51,927 bases of DNA from JAAYDY01 sp964500225 (GTDB lineage: Bacteria; Planctomycetota; Phycisphaerae; FEN-1346; JAACEH01): assembly GCA_964500225.1 (NCBI GenBank), contig CAZCOA010000019.1, positions 1-51,927 of the forward strand. Reading direction: 5' to 3'. Shown here one piece after another: positions 1 through 8,258 of this stretch (the first letter of the stretch is position 1; each line of letters starts with the position of its first letter). The notes under the pieces were generated by a model. The model did not search any database, was not told where the DNA came from, and was given only the letters and a program-made list of their open reading frames with translations. Both the position numbers and the translations under genes were made by a program.

Positions 1-97
1 GGGCGTGCGCCGCGGGGGCGAGCGTGCGGCCGCGCCGCCGGCGGCGATCCTGCTGGGCGGCGAGTTTTTCTCTGCCCGATTGCCTTCCGGGTATCCG

Positions 98-229
98 ATG
101 CAGTATCTCAAGGCCGTTGTCGTCGCCTGGTTCGGTCTGGCGGTGCTGGCGGTGGTCGTACAGCATTTGGCGGAGAAGCAGGCTGCGTCGCGGCCTCATG
201 GGGCCGACGTTCCCAAGGAGATGTCTTGA
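98..229 (+). CDS. Small hypothetical membrane protein
   Basis: This is a 43-residue frame with one hydrophobic stretch (about residues 4-20, AVVVAWFGLAVLAVVV) and a short polar tail, so it would be a single-pass inner-membrane peptide. The same frame stays open upstream to about position 5, so the true start could lie further left or outside the window. I prefer the ATG at 98 because the residues before it look like untranslated GC-rich sequence, although no clear ribosome binding site precedes it. The stop overlaps the TTG that could start the next membrane-protein gene, which suggests one transcript. No family is recognised. Confidence 0.4.
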   Translation: MQYLKAVVVAWFGLAVLAVVVQHLAEKQAASRPHGADVPKEMS

Positions 230-231
230 CG

Positions 232-957
232 ATGTTAGCCCAACAGATTCCTGTGGAGCGGTTGCCGCTGCCTGAGGCGGCAACGCTGGAGGCTGAGGCG
301 CGCGAGCTGGCGGCTCGTGCGGCCGAGTTGCTGGCCGCGCTGCCCCAGACCATGGATCACATCGAGTGGTATGTGGCGGTGCCGCTGGTGCCGCTGGGGG
401 TGATCTCGCTGTTGTACGGGTACCGCGTCTTCAAGGGCGTGGTGATGGTCTATAGCGCGGTGCTGGGTGCGGCGGCGGGGTGGTGGCTGACGGCGACGCA
501 GTTCTCTCAGCCGCACGTGGCGTGGGTGGGCGGATTGATCGGTGCGGCGGCGATGGCGTTGCTGTCGTGGCCGCTGGTGCGTTATTTCGTTTGTTTCTGG
601 GGCGCGGTGGCGGGCGGGTTGGCCGGATGGGCAGTGGCTCGGGCGGTGGGCGGCCAGCACGCGATGCTGATCGGCGTGGTGGGCGGGTCGTTGGCGGGGC
701 TGATTCTGGCGGGCGTGGTGTTTCGGGCGATGATCGTGGTGACGACGTCGGTGATCGGCGCGCACCTGGCGGTGTTCGGCGCGGCGTCGCTGCTGCTGGC
801 CGAGCCGCACGTGGGCGGGCTGTTGCGGGAGCACCTGGCGTCGAGCCAGTACCTGTTTCCGCTGATGGTGGCGGCGCCGGCGTTGTTCGGCGTGGTGTAC
901 CAGTTCTGGCGCGGCGACGACGGCGACTCGAAGGGCGACGGCGGGGGCGAGGAGTGA
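232..957 (+). CDS. Multi-pass membrane protein, TMEM198/DUF4203-like
   Basis: The roughly 241-residue protein has a short polar N-terminus and then about five to six hydrophobic segments rich in Gly and Ala, with a charged C-terminal tail (GDDGDSKGDGGGEE). The regular small-residue helices with few polar breaks resemble the DUF4203/TMEM198 type of membrane protein; that assignment is by appearance only. The start is ambiguous: a TTG at 226 lies 5 nt and an ATG at 232 lies 11 nt after the AAGGAG at 215-220. The gene sits 6 nt before the SpoIIE-type phosphatase gene, so the two are probably co-transcribed and this protein may be its membrane partner. Confidence 0.6.
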   Translation: MLAQQIPVERLPLPEAATLEAEARELAARAAELLAALPQTMDHIEWYVAVPLVPLGVISLLYGYRVFKGVVMVYSAVLGAAAGWWLTATQFSQPHVAWVGGLIGAAAMALLSWPLVRYFVCFWGAVAGGLAGWAVARAVGGQHAMLIGVVGGSLAGLILAGVVFRAMIVVTTSVIGAHLAVFGAASLLLAEPHVGGLLREHLASSQYLFPLMVAAPALFGVVYQFWRGDDGDSKGDGGGEE

Positions 958-963
958 TCGCGC

Positions 964-2100
964 GTGGCTGAGGAGCAGATCGGGGTCTTAATCGGTCCTC
1001 GGGCGGACGGCCGGCTGAGCTGTCTGGACGTGTTGCCGTCGCTGCTCAGCGCGCGTCGGATCGGCGAGGTGGACCAGGCGCGCGGGCTTCAGGTGCTGTT
1101 GATCGTGGCGCGTGATGCGTCGGAGGCGACGGAATTGGTGGCGGCGACGGGGGTGTTGGGCGGGATGCGTCCGGCGCTGACCGTGCTGCTGGACGAGGGC
1201 GACAGCGCGGCGCGGGCGGAGGTGCTGGAGGCCGGGGCGGACGATTGCCTGACGGCGCCGGTGGTGGCGCGGGAGCTGGGGGCGCGGCTGGTGCGGCAGG
1301 CGGGGATCCACAGCCTGGCGATCGAGTCGGCCCGCTACAGCCGATTGCTCAGCCAGGAGCTGGCCCAGGCGCGCCGGTTTCAGCAGCACATTCTGCCGCT
1401 GCCCCCGCCGGCGATCGAGGGGTTGACCCTGGCGGCGCGATACGTCCCGGCGGCGCAACTGGGCGGCGATTTCTTCGACATTCTGCCGCTGGGCGACGGT
1501 CTGACGGGCCTGTTCATGGCCGACGTGGCGGGGCACGGCGTGGAGGCGTCGCTGCACACGATGCTCATCAAGAGCCAATTGGTGATCTGGGCCAGGTCGG
1601 GCATTCGCGCGACCGAGACGCTGAGCCTGCTGAACAACTACCTGTGTCCGCTGATCGACGTTCGGTTCACCACGGCGGTGTACGCCCTGTACGAGCGGCA
1701 GGGCCGGCGTCTGGAGTATGCCATCGCAGGACACCCGCGCCCGGTGCTGATCCGCAAAGGGGAGGCATCGCGGCTGCTGGATGCGGCGGCCATTCCGCCG
1801 CACATGACCGGTCGCAAGATCGGCTTGCCGCTCGGGGTGTTCAACGATTGCGCGTACCTGGCGGCGGAGGTCTCGTTGGCGCCGGGCGACCGCGTGGCGT
1901 TCTACACCGACGGGATCATCGAGGCCCGGGGGCCCGATGGACAGATGCTCGGCGTGGACGGGCTGTGCGTGCTCTTGGACCAGTATCGCAACAAGCCGCC
2001 GGCCGAGCAGGTGAACGCCGTGGTCGGTCACCTGAGCTGTTGCGGCGGTCCGCTGCGAACCGACGACGACGTGAACCTGCTGATTATCGAGGCGGCATGA
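964..2100 (+). CDS. SpoIIE/RsbU-type PP2C phosphatase with N-terminal receiver-like domain
   Basis: This 378-residue protein starts at a GTG. Residues 1-115 resemble a response-regulator receiver, most clearly in the GADDCLTAP segment (91-99), but I cannot place a phospho-accepting Asp, and the usual Lys before the final Pro is missing. A short helical linker follows. Residues 150-375 form a SpoIIE-type PP2C domain, with metal-ligand Asp in LGGDFFDILP (D169) and MADVAGHG (D187) and a late YTDGIIEARG motif. Proteins of this kind dephosphorylate anti-sigma-factor antagonists in partner-switching cascades. No STAS or anti-sigma kinase gene is adjacent, so the target is unknown. It is probably co-transcribed with the membrane protein just upstream. 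Confidence 0.88.
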   Translation: MAEEQIGVLIGPRADGRLSCLDVLPSLLSARRIGEVDQARGLQVLLIVARDASEATELVAATGVLGGMRPALTVLLDEGDSAARAEVLEAGADDCLTAPVVARELGARLVRQAGIHSLAIESARYSRLLSQELAQARRFQQHILPLPPPAIEGLTLAARYVPAAQLGGDFFDILPLGDGLTGLFMADVAGHGVEASLHTMLIKSQLVIWARSGIRATETLSLLNNYLCPLIDVRFTTAVYALYERQGRRLEYAIAGHPRPVLIRKGEASRLLDAAAIPPHMTGRKIGLPLGVFNDCAYLAAEVSLAPGDRVAFYTDGIIEARGPDGQMLGVDGLCVLLDQYRNKPPAEQVNAVVGHLSCCGGPLRTDDDVNLLIIEAA

Positions 2101-2281
2101 CGGCGAGCAGGCTTGGCGCCCGGCGCGGCGGAAGGTCGATCACCTCTATTTGCGCAGACCTTTGGCGGGATCTCCGGGGTTTAATGGCGCGGATCGGATT
2201 CTTGGCCATGAGGCGGGCAACCGCGCTCTGCGGCCGGCATGTCTGCGCAGGCGGAACGGAACCATTCCAAAGGAGGATGCC

Positions 2282-3223
2282 ATGTGGAAGCTAATGGTGT
2301 GTTGTCTGGCGGGCGTGTGCGCGCTGGGGCTGGGGGTCGGCCTGGCGGACGATGCGGCGTCGTCGGCTGAAACCGTCACACCGGCGACCGAGAAGGCCCA
2401 GGACGCCAAGCCGGCCGACGCCGCGAGCGAGACGACGGCGGGCGACGGCGAGCCGGCGAAAACCGACGACGCGAAGAAGCCCGACGGCAAGGGCAAGAAG
2501 GCGGAGGCCAAGACCAAGAAGAAGAGTTACGGCGGAGGCAGGTTTGCCGTGGAGCCGGCATTCGAGGACGACTTCCTGCCCGGCTGGGAAAAGACCCAGA
2601 AGGAGTGGAGCGTAGCGACCTGGATGCAGAATGGGACGCAGATGTCGCCCGAGCGATGCGCCACCGACGGCAAGGGCGTCATGGTGCAGACGGTCTTGGC
2701 GGGCGAGCCGTACCGCGGCGGATCGATGGAGACGAAGAGGGAGTTTGGTTATGGTCGATGGGTGGGGCGCATCAAGCCCGCGGCGGAACCGGGCGCACTG
2801 AACAGTTTCTTTACCATCGACTGGGACAACCATGCCACGCCCGAGAAAAACGACGGGACGAAGTTCGAGATCGACATCGAGTTTGTGACGGCGTCCTTCG
2901 GCCCGAACAAGGGACAGGTGGAGTTTGCCATCCACCATTTCGGCGACAAGAAGAGTCTGGGCAAGGTCGTGGATCTGGACTTCAATCCGTCGGACGACTA
3001 CCACATCTGGGGCTTCGACATTCTGCCCGAGAGGATCGTCTGGCACGTGGACGGCAAGGTATTGCACGAGTACAAGTGCCCGCCTGGGGAAACGGTGCCG
3101 GACATCGGCCACGAGTTTTTCATGAATTCGTGGACCGCCGTGAAGTGGGTCCGCGGCCCGACGAAGGCCGATGCGAAGTACTACATCGACTGGGTCCGGT
3201 TCTACCCGCTGGTGAAGAAGTAG
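2282..3223 (+). CDS. Secreted family 16 glycoside hydrolase
   Basis: The 313-residue protein has a signal peptide (residues 1-22) and a low-complexity Ala/Lys/Asp/Pro linker (23-82). A GH16 beta-sandwich domain fills about 88-313. The catalytic signature ExDxE is present as EIDIE (E196 nucleophile, D198, E200 acid/base), and the end of the domain shows the usual YYIDWVRFY strand. The family cleaves beta-1,3/1,4-glucans, agars and carrageenans; the substrate cannot be told from the sequence. The ATG is preceded by AAGGAGG at 2270-2276 with ideal spacing, which rules out the longer upstream reading. A copy of the local 113-bp repeat begins at the base after the stop codon. Confidence 0.9.
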   Translation: MWKLMVCCLAGVCALGLGVGLADDAASSAETVTPATEKAQDAKPADAASETTAGDGEPAKTDDAKKPDGKGKKAEAKTKKKSYGGGRFAVEPAFEDDFLPGWEKTQKEWSVATWMQNGTQMSPERCATDGKGVMVQTVLAGEPYRGGSMETKREFGYGRWVGRIKPAAEPGALNSFFTIDWDNHATPEKNDGTKFEIDIEFVTASFGPNKGQVEFAIHHFGDKKSLGKVVDLDFNPSDDYHIWGFDILPERIVWHVDGKVLHEYKCPPGETVPDIGHEFFMNSWTAVKWVRGPTKADAKYYIDWVRFYPLVKK

Positions 3224-3336
3224 CGCACAGGACGGGCCCGGAGGGCCGACGGAGGTTCGGGGCAGCTTGCTGCGGCACCGCGGCCATGCACGGCCGCCGT
3301 GCCGCCACCGGTGGGTCGGCCCGGCCGGACGGGGCA
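3224..3336. repeat. 113-bp structured repeat, copy 1
   Basis: This stretch aligns without gaps to 3515-3627, with 13 differences in 113 positions by my count (about 88% identity). It contains a small hairpin, GCGGCC at 3280-3285 and GGCCGC at 3292-3297, around the loop ATGCAC. It starts immediately after the GH16 stop codon. The two copies flank the run of Ns, and such a repeat can easily break an assembly. Confidence 0.8.
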
Positions 3337-3469
3337 CCACCGCCTTTTCCCGACCCGCGCAAGCCACGTGTTCCCTGGCTGCACATCATCAGCGGGCTGC
3401 TCGCCAGCCTCGCGGCGGCAGCCGGCATCGCCGGGTACGTGGCTCGCCCGGCACGCCGCCTGAACCCTG

Positions 3470-3479
3470 NNNNNNNNNN
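3470..3479. other. Assembly gap (10 Ns)
   Basis: Ten consecutive Ns interrupt the intergenic stretch between the GH16 and kinase genes. A round 10-base gap is a scaffolding placeholder, so the real distance and content are unknown. The sequence just before it (3285-3469) reads as an open frame with a hydrophobic segment, which could be a small gene cut by the gap or simply an open GC-rich frame. Confidence 0.98.
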
Positions 3480-3514
3480 CGTGGGGCGGGTTCACCCGGC
3501 GGGTCAACAAGTCC

Positions 3515-3627
3515 CGCACAGGCCGGGCCCGGTGGGCCGACGGAGGTGCGGGGCAGCTTGCTGCGGCCCGGCGGACATGCACGTCCGCCGTGCCGCAACC
3601 GTTGGTTCGTCCCTGCCTGACGGGGCA
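3515..3627. repeat. 113-bp structured repeat, copy 2
   Basis: This is the second copy of the repeat at 3224-3336, in the same orientation. Its hairpin is GCGGAC at 3571-3576 and GTCCGC at 3583-3588 with the same ATGCAC loop. The fifth stem pair is C-G in copy 1 and A-T in copy 2: both sides changed together, so the stem was kept. An extra outer G-C pair (3570/3589) exists only here. Confidence 0.8.
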
Positions 3628-3680
3628 CAAGGCTTGCGGCCCGCGAGGGGCAGGGCGGCCGGAGCGAGAGGGGTTTGACC

Positions 3681-3709
3681 TTGACGGTACGCGGGCGGCT
3701 GCCTATAGT
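3681..3709 (+). promoter_or_regulatory. Sigma-70-type promoter for the Ser/Thr kinase gene
   Basis: TTGACG (3681-3686) and TATAGT (3704-3709) are separated by exactly 17 bp. Transcription would start near 3716, about 38 nt before the kinase ATG at 3754. Both boxes match the consensus at five of six bases. Confidence 0.7.
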
Positions 3710-3753
3710 CGTCGCCGGGGGGATGGCATATTGCCTCCGGGAAGCCTGCAACG

Positions 3754-5085
3754 ATGACCGATGCCAGTGTTCACCGGTTCAAACAGCACCTGCTTGCTCA
3801 CGAGATGGTGAGTGAGGAGGAACTTCGGCGCGCCGAGGCAGCCCTGAGCGGCGTGGCCGAGGCGTCGCCGACGGTTGATGTGGGGGCGCTGAACGGGCAG
3901 TCGCCGAATCCGGCGGACCAGATCAAGGCGCTGAGCAAGGAACTGGTGCGGCAGATGTCGGTGACGCCGAACCAGGTGCGCCGCATCATCCAAACGCTCA
4001 AGGAAGAGTCGTCCACGGTGGCCCCGGAGGTGAACATCCCGGGGTACGAGATCCTGTCGCAGGTGGGTCGCGGGTCGCAGGCCGTAGTGTACCGGGCCAA
4101 ACAATTATCGATGGACCGCATCGTGGCGTTGAAGGTGCTGGACCGGAAGATGGCCGAGACGGCCGACTTCAAGGAGCGGTTCGTCAAGGAAGCCCGCAGT
4201 GCGGCCCAGTTGAGCCACAACAACATCGTGCAGGCCTACGACGCGGGGGAGTGGGGGGGAATCAACTACTTCGTGCAGGAGTTTGTCGAGGGGACCACGG
4301 TGGCCGACGTGCTGAAGGAGCGCGGCCGTCCGATGGGCGAACAGGAGGCGCTGGATATCATCATCCAGATTGCCGAGGCGCTGGCGCACGCGCACGAGCG
4401 GGGGTTCATCCACCGCGACGTGAAGCCGAAGAACATCATGCTGACGCCGCAGCGCGTGGCGAAACTGGCGGACATGGGGCTGGCACGGCAGGCGACCGAC
4501 ACGGCGGCGGCCGAGGCCGAGGCGGGCAAGGCATTTGGTACGCCGTACTACATCGCCCCGGAACAGGTGCGCGGAGACCCGAACATTGACTTCCGGGCGG
4601 ACATTTATTCGCTCGGGGCGACGCTGTACCAGATGGTGACCGGTCGCGTGCCGTTCGAGGCCCCGAAGCCGCAGCAGGTGATGCAGAAGCATCTGACGGC
4701 GCCGCTGGTGCCGCCGGACCACATCAACCAGAAACTCTCGGCGGGCATCAGCGAAGTGATCGAAGTGATGATGAGCAAGGATCCGCGCGAACGGTACGCC
4801 TCGACGCGCGACCTGCTGCTGGACCTCAAGAGTGTTCGCCGCGGGGAGCCGCCGGTTCTGGCGCGGCAGTTGGTGGACCGCGGGGGGCCGTCAGCCCTGG
4901 CCGGCCTGGCCGAAGGGGAACAGGTGGCGGCCGAGGCAGCCTCGGCCCCCGCCGCCGGGCGACCGGCCGTTGGCGACGACGCGGACCTCGGCGAGGCTGT
5001 GCCGCCGATGAAGGTCGCCGTCATTGTCCTGGCTGCCCTCCTAGCCGTCAGCGTGATCATCAACCTCATTCTGGCGTTCCGGTAA
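3754..5085 (+). CDS. Membrane-anchored Hanks-type Ser/Thr protein kinase
   Basis: This 443-residue kinase has an unrecognised helical N-terminal region (about 1-95). The kinase domain (about 98-365) has the glycine-rich loop GRGSQAVV (105-112), ATP-binding K127 in VALKVL, catalytic HRDVKPKN (D222) and APE at 268-270. The DFG triplet reads DMG (D240). A linker rich in Ala, Glu and Pro follows, and one transmembrane helix (about 418-440) ends the protein. The kinase domain is therefore on the cytoplasmic side, with no extracellular sensor after the helix. It has its own promoter at 3681-3709. A second, more divergent kinase lies 400 bp downstream. Apart from the common DMG variant, all catalytic residues are intact and it should be active. 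Confidence 0.93.
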   Translation: MTDASVHRFKQHLLAHEMVSEEELRRAEAALSGVAEASPTVDVGALNGQSPNPADQIKALSKELVRQMSVTPNQVRRIIQTLKEESSTVAPEVNIPGYEILSQVGRGSQAVVYRAKQLSMDRIVALKVLDRKMAETADFKERFVKEARSAAQLSHNNIVQAYDAGEWGGINYFVQEFVEGTTVADVLKERGRPMGEQEALDIIIQIAEALAHAHERGFIHRDVKPKNIMLTPQRVAKLADMGLARQATDTAAAEAEAGKAFGTPYYIAPEQVRGDPNIDFRADIYSLGATLYQMVTGRVPFEAPKPQQVMQKHLTAPLVPPDHINQKLSAGISEVIEVMMSKDPRERYASTRDLLLDLKSVRRGEPPVLARQLVDRGGPSALAGLAEGEQVAAEAASAPAAGRPAVGDDADLGEAVPPMKVAVIVLAALLAVSVIINLILAFR

Positions 5086-5488
5086 ACCTCTCCTTCCTAT
5101 CATAGCACGGACTGTTGCCGCCATGAGGGGCACGGCGTTGGCTTCGGCATGCCCGACGGGGGCCTGCATGGCACCCGGCATCTTCCTGCTGGGGTGGGTA
5201 GCGGCACACGGCCTGGGGTGTGGGTTTTTTGTTGTTCCTTGTGAACACGGGGCTTAGAATGGATTGCTTGTGGGGTCCGGCCGTGTGGCCTTGCGAGGTG
5301 GTTGACCGTAGTCGGGTCGCCCCTAGGGCTGGAAGGCAGGTCCGTGGGCAGGAGTCATCCGCTATTATCCTATATATTGTCCCTCCCACGGTCCTCCGCG
5401 GCGGTTCTGCCGGCCCGAGTTGCACGGCGATGAGTGCCGCAAGACGCAGAAAATGGCAATGTGACTTGGAAGGGAACGTGGTAGGGCG
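5086..5488. other. Intergenic stretch with AT-rich candidate promoter patch
   Basis: I see no convincing gene here. An open frame across 5220-5519 has no family features and runs into the next gene in another frame. A conspicuous AT-rich patch at 5361-5380 (CTATTATCC TATATATTGT) stands out against the GC-rich background and may hold the -10 region for the kinase at 5489. I could not pair it with a good -35 box at normal spacing. No clear terminator hairpin follows the upstream kinase gene. Confidence 0.35.
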
Positions 5489-6370
5489 ATGCTCCAGACG
5501 CTTGACGGCTACACGCTGATGCGGCTGATTTGTCAGACGGCCAGCAGCGAGGTCTTTTTGGCCCACGACCATCGGCGTCGCGAGGACGTGGTGCTGAAGG
5601 TCGTGCTGCCGCAACTGGCGGACGACAAGCGGACGCTAAGTCATTTTGCTCACGAGGCTAAGGTATCGGAATCGCTGGACCATCCGAACCTGGTCAAGGT
5701 GTACGCGTTTGTGCGACGTGCGCCGCGGCCGTACCTGGTGATGAGGCCGGTTCCCGGCCGGACGCTGAAACGGGTGATTTACCGCGACAGCGACGTGGCG
5801 GATCGTCTGGGGTTTGCGTGGATCGTTCGGGTGTGCCAGGCCTTGGGTTACATGCACAGCCGCGGCTGGGTCCACCTGGACGTCAAGCCGGAGAACATCC
5901 TGGTGACCGATACGGGGGAGGCCGGGGTGATTGATCTGGCGTTGTCGCAGCCGGTGGCGCCGCGGAGTTTCTGGCGGAGTCTGGTGACGCGGTTTCACGG
6001 CCAGACCATGGGGACCCGCAGCTACATCGCGCCGGAGCAGATCGAGAATCGGCCGGTGTCGCCGGCGACGGACATTTACAGCCTGGGGATTACCATGTTC
6101 GAGATGTACGCCCGGCGATTGCCGTTGACGGCGAGCGATCCGGAGGCCATATTGCAGATGCATTTGCGGACTCGGCCGCCGATGTTGCACCACGTGGTGC
6201 CGGAGGTCCATCCGGACCTGTCGCGGCTGGTGGCGCGGATGCTGGAAAAGAACCCGGACCTGCGTCCGCCTTCGACCGACGCGATCATCGAGCAGTTGGT
6301 CCGGATCGGGCAGCCGTTCGAGCGCGGCGCGGCCAGGGCGGCCGGCGCAGGGAATCAGGTCAGGAGTTGA
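5489..6370 (+). CDS. Divergent Ser/Thr protein kinase, possibly a pseudokinase
   Basis: The 293-residue protein is almost entirely kinase domain, with no transmembrane helix, so it should be cytosolic. It keeps the ATP-site Lys (K37 in VVLKVV), the catalytic-loop DVKPEN (D131) and APE (181-183). However, the glycine-rich loop is unrecognisable (QTASSEVFL, 16-24), HRD reads HLD (129-131), and DFG reads DLA (149-151). Loss of the HRD arginine and the DFG glycine suggests altered regulation or weak activity. Its stop lies 5 nt before accA, so kinase and carboxyltransferase are co-transcribed. A role in controlling lipid synthesis is an inference from that placement only. Confidence 0.82.
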   Translation: MLQTLDGYTLMRLICQTASSEVFLAHDHRRREDVVLKVVLPQLADDKRTLSHFAHEAKVSESLDHPNLVKVYAFVRRAPRPYLVMRPVPGRTLKRVIYRDSDVADRLGFAWIVRVCQALGYMHSRGWVHLDVKPENILVTDTGEAGVIDLALSQPVAPRSFWRSLVTRFHGQTMGTRSYIAPEQIENRPVSPATDIYSLGITMFEMYARRLPLTASDPEAILQMHLRTRPPMLHHVVPEVHPDLSRLVARMLEKNPDLRPPSTDAIIEQLVRIGQPFERGAARAAGAGNQVRS

Positions 6371-6375
6371 TCGAC

Positions 6376-7401
6376 ATGGCCCAGACCTACTGTCTGGAAT
6401 TCGAGAAGCCGTTCGCCGCTCTGGAAGAACAGATCCGGCAGTTGGAGAAGGTCCAGTCGGACCGCCAGGTGGACATGTCGGCGGAAATCCGCGACATGCG
6501 GCGGAACCTGGTGGACATGATCCGCAAGAAATATGCGTCGCTGACGCCGTGGGAGCTGGTGCAGGTGGCGCGGCATCCCGCGCGTCCGCTGACGCGCGAT
6601 TACATCGACGCGTTCGTGTCGGAATTCCGTGAGCTGCACGGCGACCGGTACTTCAGCGACGACAAGGCCGTCATCACGGGCTTCGGGCGGCTGGGCGGCC
6701 AGAAGGTGATGATCGTGGCGACGCACAAGGGGCGCGACACGGAAGAGAAGGTGGCGTGTCACTTCGGCTTGCCGCACCCGGAGGGCTATCGCAAGGCCTT
6801 GCGGGCGATGCGTCTGGCGGAGAAGTTCCATCTGCCGGTGGTGTCGCTGATCGACACGGCGGGGGCGTTTCCGGGGATCGGGGCGGAGGAGCGCGGCCAG
6901 GCGCAGGCGATTGCGGTGAACCTGATGGAAATGAGCCGCCTGAAGACGCCGATCGTCTGCGCGCTGATCGGCGAGGGCGGCAGCGGCGGCGCGCTGGGCA
7001 TCGGCGTGGGCGACCGGATCGGCATTCTCCAGTACGCCTACTACAGCGTGATCACGCCGGAAGGGTGCGCGGCGATTCTGTGGCGCGACGCGAAGATGGC
7101 GCCGCAGGCGGCCCAGGCCCTGCACCTGACGCCGAAGGATCTGCTGGAACTGGGCATCGTGGACGAGATCATCCCCGAGCCCGTCGGCGGCGCGCACCGC
7201 GACCCGCGCGAGATGGCCACCGTCCTGGAGCGGCGGCTGACGAGCTACTTGCGGCAAGTGTGCAGCCAACCCATCGACAAGCTGCTGGAGAAACGCTATG
7301 AGCGTCTGCGGAAGCTCGGTCCGGTGACCCGCGAGCCGCTCGTTGTCCCGTCGAAGCCGTCCACGACGGCCGATGCCTCCGGCGGCGACTCCACGTCGTG
7401 A
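6376..7401 (+). CDS. accA: Acetyl-CoA carboxylase carboxyltransferase subunit alpha
   Basis: AccA pairs with AccD to transfer the carboxyl group from biotin to acetyl-CoA, giving malonyl-CoA for fatty-acid synthesis in the cytosol. The 341-residue product matches the family throughout: an N-terminal helical region (LEFEKPFAALEEQI), the crotonase-like core with SLIDTAGAFPGIGAEERGQ, and GEGGSGGALGIGVGD. A short Ser/Thr-rich tail makes it slightly longer than usual. The ATG at 6376 has CAGGAG 9 nt upstream (6361-6366); a TTG at 6367 abuts that site and is unlikely. No accD is nearby. It lies directly behind a divergent kinase gene in a probable operon. Confidence 0.96.
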   Translation: MAQTYCLEFEKPFAALEEQIRQLEKVQSDRQVDMSAEIRDMRRNLVDMIRKKYASLTPWELVQVARHPARPLTRDYIDAFVSEFRELHGDRYFSDDKAVITGFGRLGGQKVMIVATHKGRDTEEKVACHFGLPHPEGYRKALRAMRLAEKFHLPVVSLIDTAGAFPGIGAEERGQAQAIAVNLMEMSRLKTPIVCALIGEGGSGGALGIGVGDRIGILQYAYYSVITPEGCAAILWRDAKMAPQAAQALHLTPKDLLELGIVDEIIPEPVGGAHRDPREMATVLERRLTSYLRQVCSQPIDKLLEKRYERLRKLGPVTREPLVVPSKPSTTADASGGDSTS

Positions 7402-7524
7402 AATATACGCAGGTCCGGTCAACCCATCCGACGGTCGAGGCGTCGCTCGCCGCTATGCCGCGGCCCGTGGATCGTTCTGCTGCGCGCCGGCCCGCGATAG
7501 GCGCGCCGGCATGCGCGCGACCCC

Positions 7525-7533
7525 TGCTATAAT
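7525..7533 (+). promoter_or_regulatory. Extended -10 promoter for the WrbA-like gene
   Basis: TGCTATAAT is a perfect extended -10 element (TGnTATAAT). It has no good -35 box, which extended -10 promoters do not need. It lies 26 nt before the ATG at 7560, with GGAAGGAAGGGGG in between serving as the ribosome binding region. Confidence 0.65.
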
Positions 7534-7559
7534 GTCGCCACGGAAGGAAGGGGGACACT

Positions 7560-8159
7560 ATGACCAAGGTGCTGGTTCTATATTATTCCATGTATGGTCA
7601 TGTGGCGGCGCTGGCGCGAGCGGTGGTCGAGGGGGCGCGGTCGGTTGAGGGCACGGAGGTCGTGTTGAAGCGCGTGCCGGAGACGATGTCGGCGGAGGCG
7701 GCGGCACGGGCCGGGGCGGTGGCCGAGCCGGATGTGCCGACGGCGGCGCCGGAGGAGTTGGCCGATTACGATGCCATCATCTTCGGCACGCCGACGCGGT
7801 TCGGCAACATGGCGGCCCAGATGCGGTCCTTTCTGGATCAGACCGGCGGCCTGTGGGCCCGGGCGGCGCTGGTCGGCAAAGTCGGCAGCGTGTTCACGAG
7901 CACGGGCACCGGCGGCGGCAACGAGAGCACGATCATCAGTTTCGTCATCACGCTGATGCACCACGGGATGATCTACGTGGGGCTGCCGTACACGTGCCCG
8001 GAGCTGGCGTCGCTGGAGGAGGTCAAGGGCGGCTCGGCGTGGGGAGCGGCGACGATCGCGGGGCCGGACGGCTCGCGCCGGCCCAGCGGCAAGGAACTGG
8101 CCCAGGCCCGGTTTCAAGGGCGTCGCGTGGCCGAAGTGGCCGCGCGGCTCGGCGGGTGA
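7560..8159 (+). CDS. wrbA: WrbA-like NAD(P)H:quinone oxidoreductase (flavodoxin fold)
   Basis: This 199-residue cytosolic flavoprotein has the WrbA layout. The FMN phosphate loop is YSMYGHVAALA near the N-terminus, the second loop is FGTPTRFGNMAAQMRSFLDQTGGLW, and GSVFTSTGTGGGNEST together with MHHGMIYVGLPY complete the flavin site. The family reduces quinones by two electrons and protects against redox stress. Length fits the family (about 200). It is transcribed alone from an extended -10 promoter and followed by two perfect hairpins, so it is probably a monocistronic gene. Confidence 0.93.
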   Translation: MTKVLVLYYSMYGHVAALARAVVEGARSVEGTEVVLKRVPETMSAEAAARAGAVAEPDVPTAAPEELADYDAIIFGTPTRFGNMAAQMRSFLDQTGGLWARAALVGKVGSVFTSTGTGGGNESTIISFVITLMHHGMIYVGLPYTCPELASLEEVKGGSAWGAATIAGPDGSRRPSGKELAQARFQGRRVAEVAARLGG

Positions 8160-8200
8160 GGGCGGCCGATGCGGCGGAGGGGTGGCCGCGCTGTCCGGCT

Positions 8201-8228
8201 GCATGGCCACGCTTCCGCGTGGCCATGC
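8201..8228. terminator. Perfect 12-bp hairpin between convergent genes
   Basis: GCATGGCCACGC (8201-8212) and GCGTGGCCATGC (8217-8228) are exact inverse complements around a TTCC loop. The hairpin lies between wrbA (ending 8159) and a convergent gene (ending 8338). No T-tract follows on either strand, so termination is an inference from position and stem strength. Confidence 0.5.
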
Positions 8229-8258
8229 CACCCGCCGCGCTTTCATAGTTTCACCCTC

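Noticed and set aside
3285..3469. A possible small membrane protein cut by the gap
   Set aside because: Its first part lies in the repeat and no ribosome binding site is seen; it cannot be judged across the Ns.
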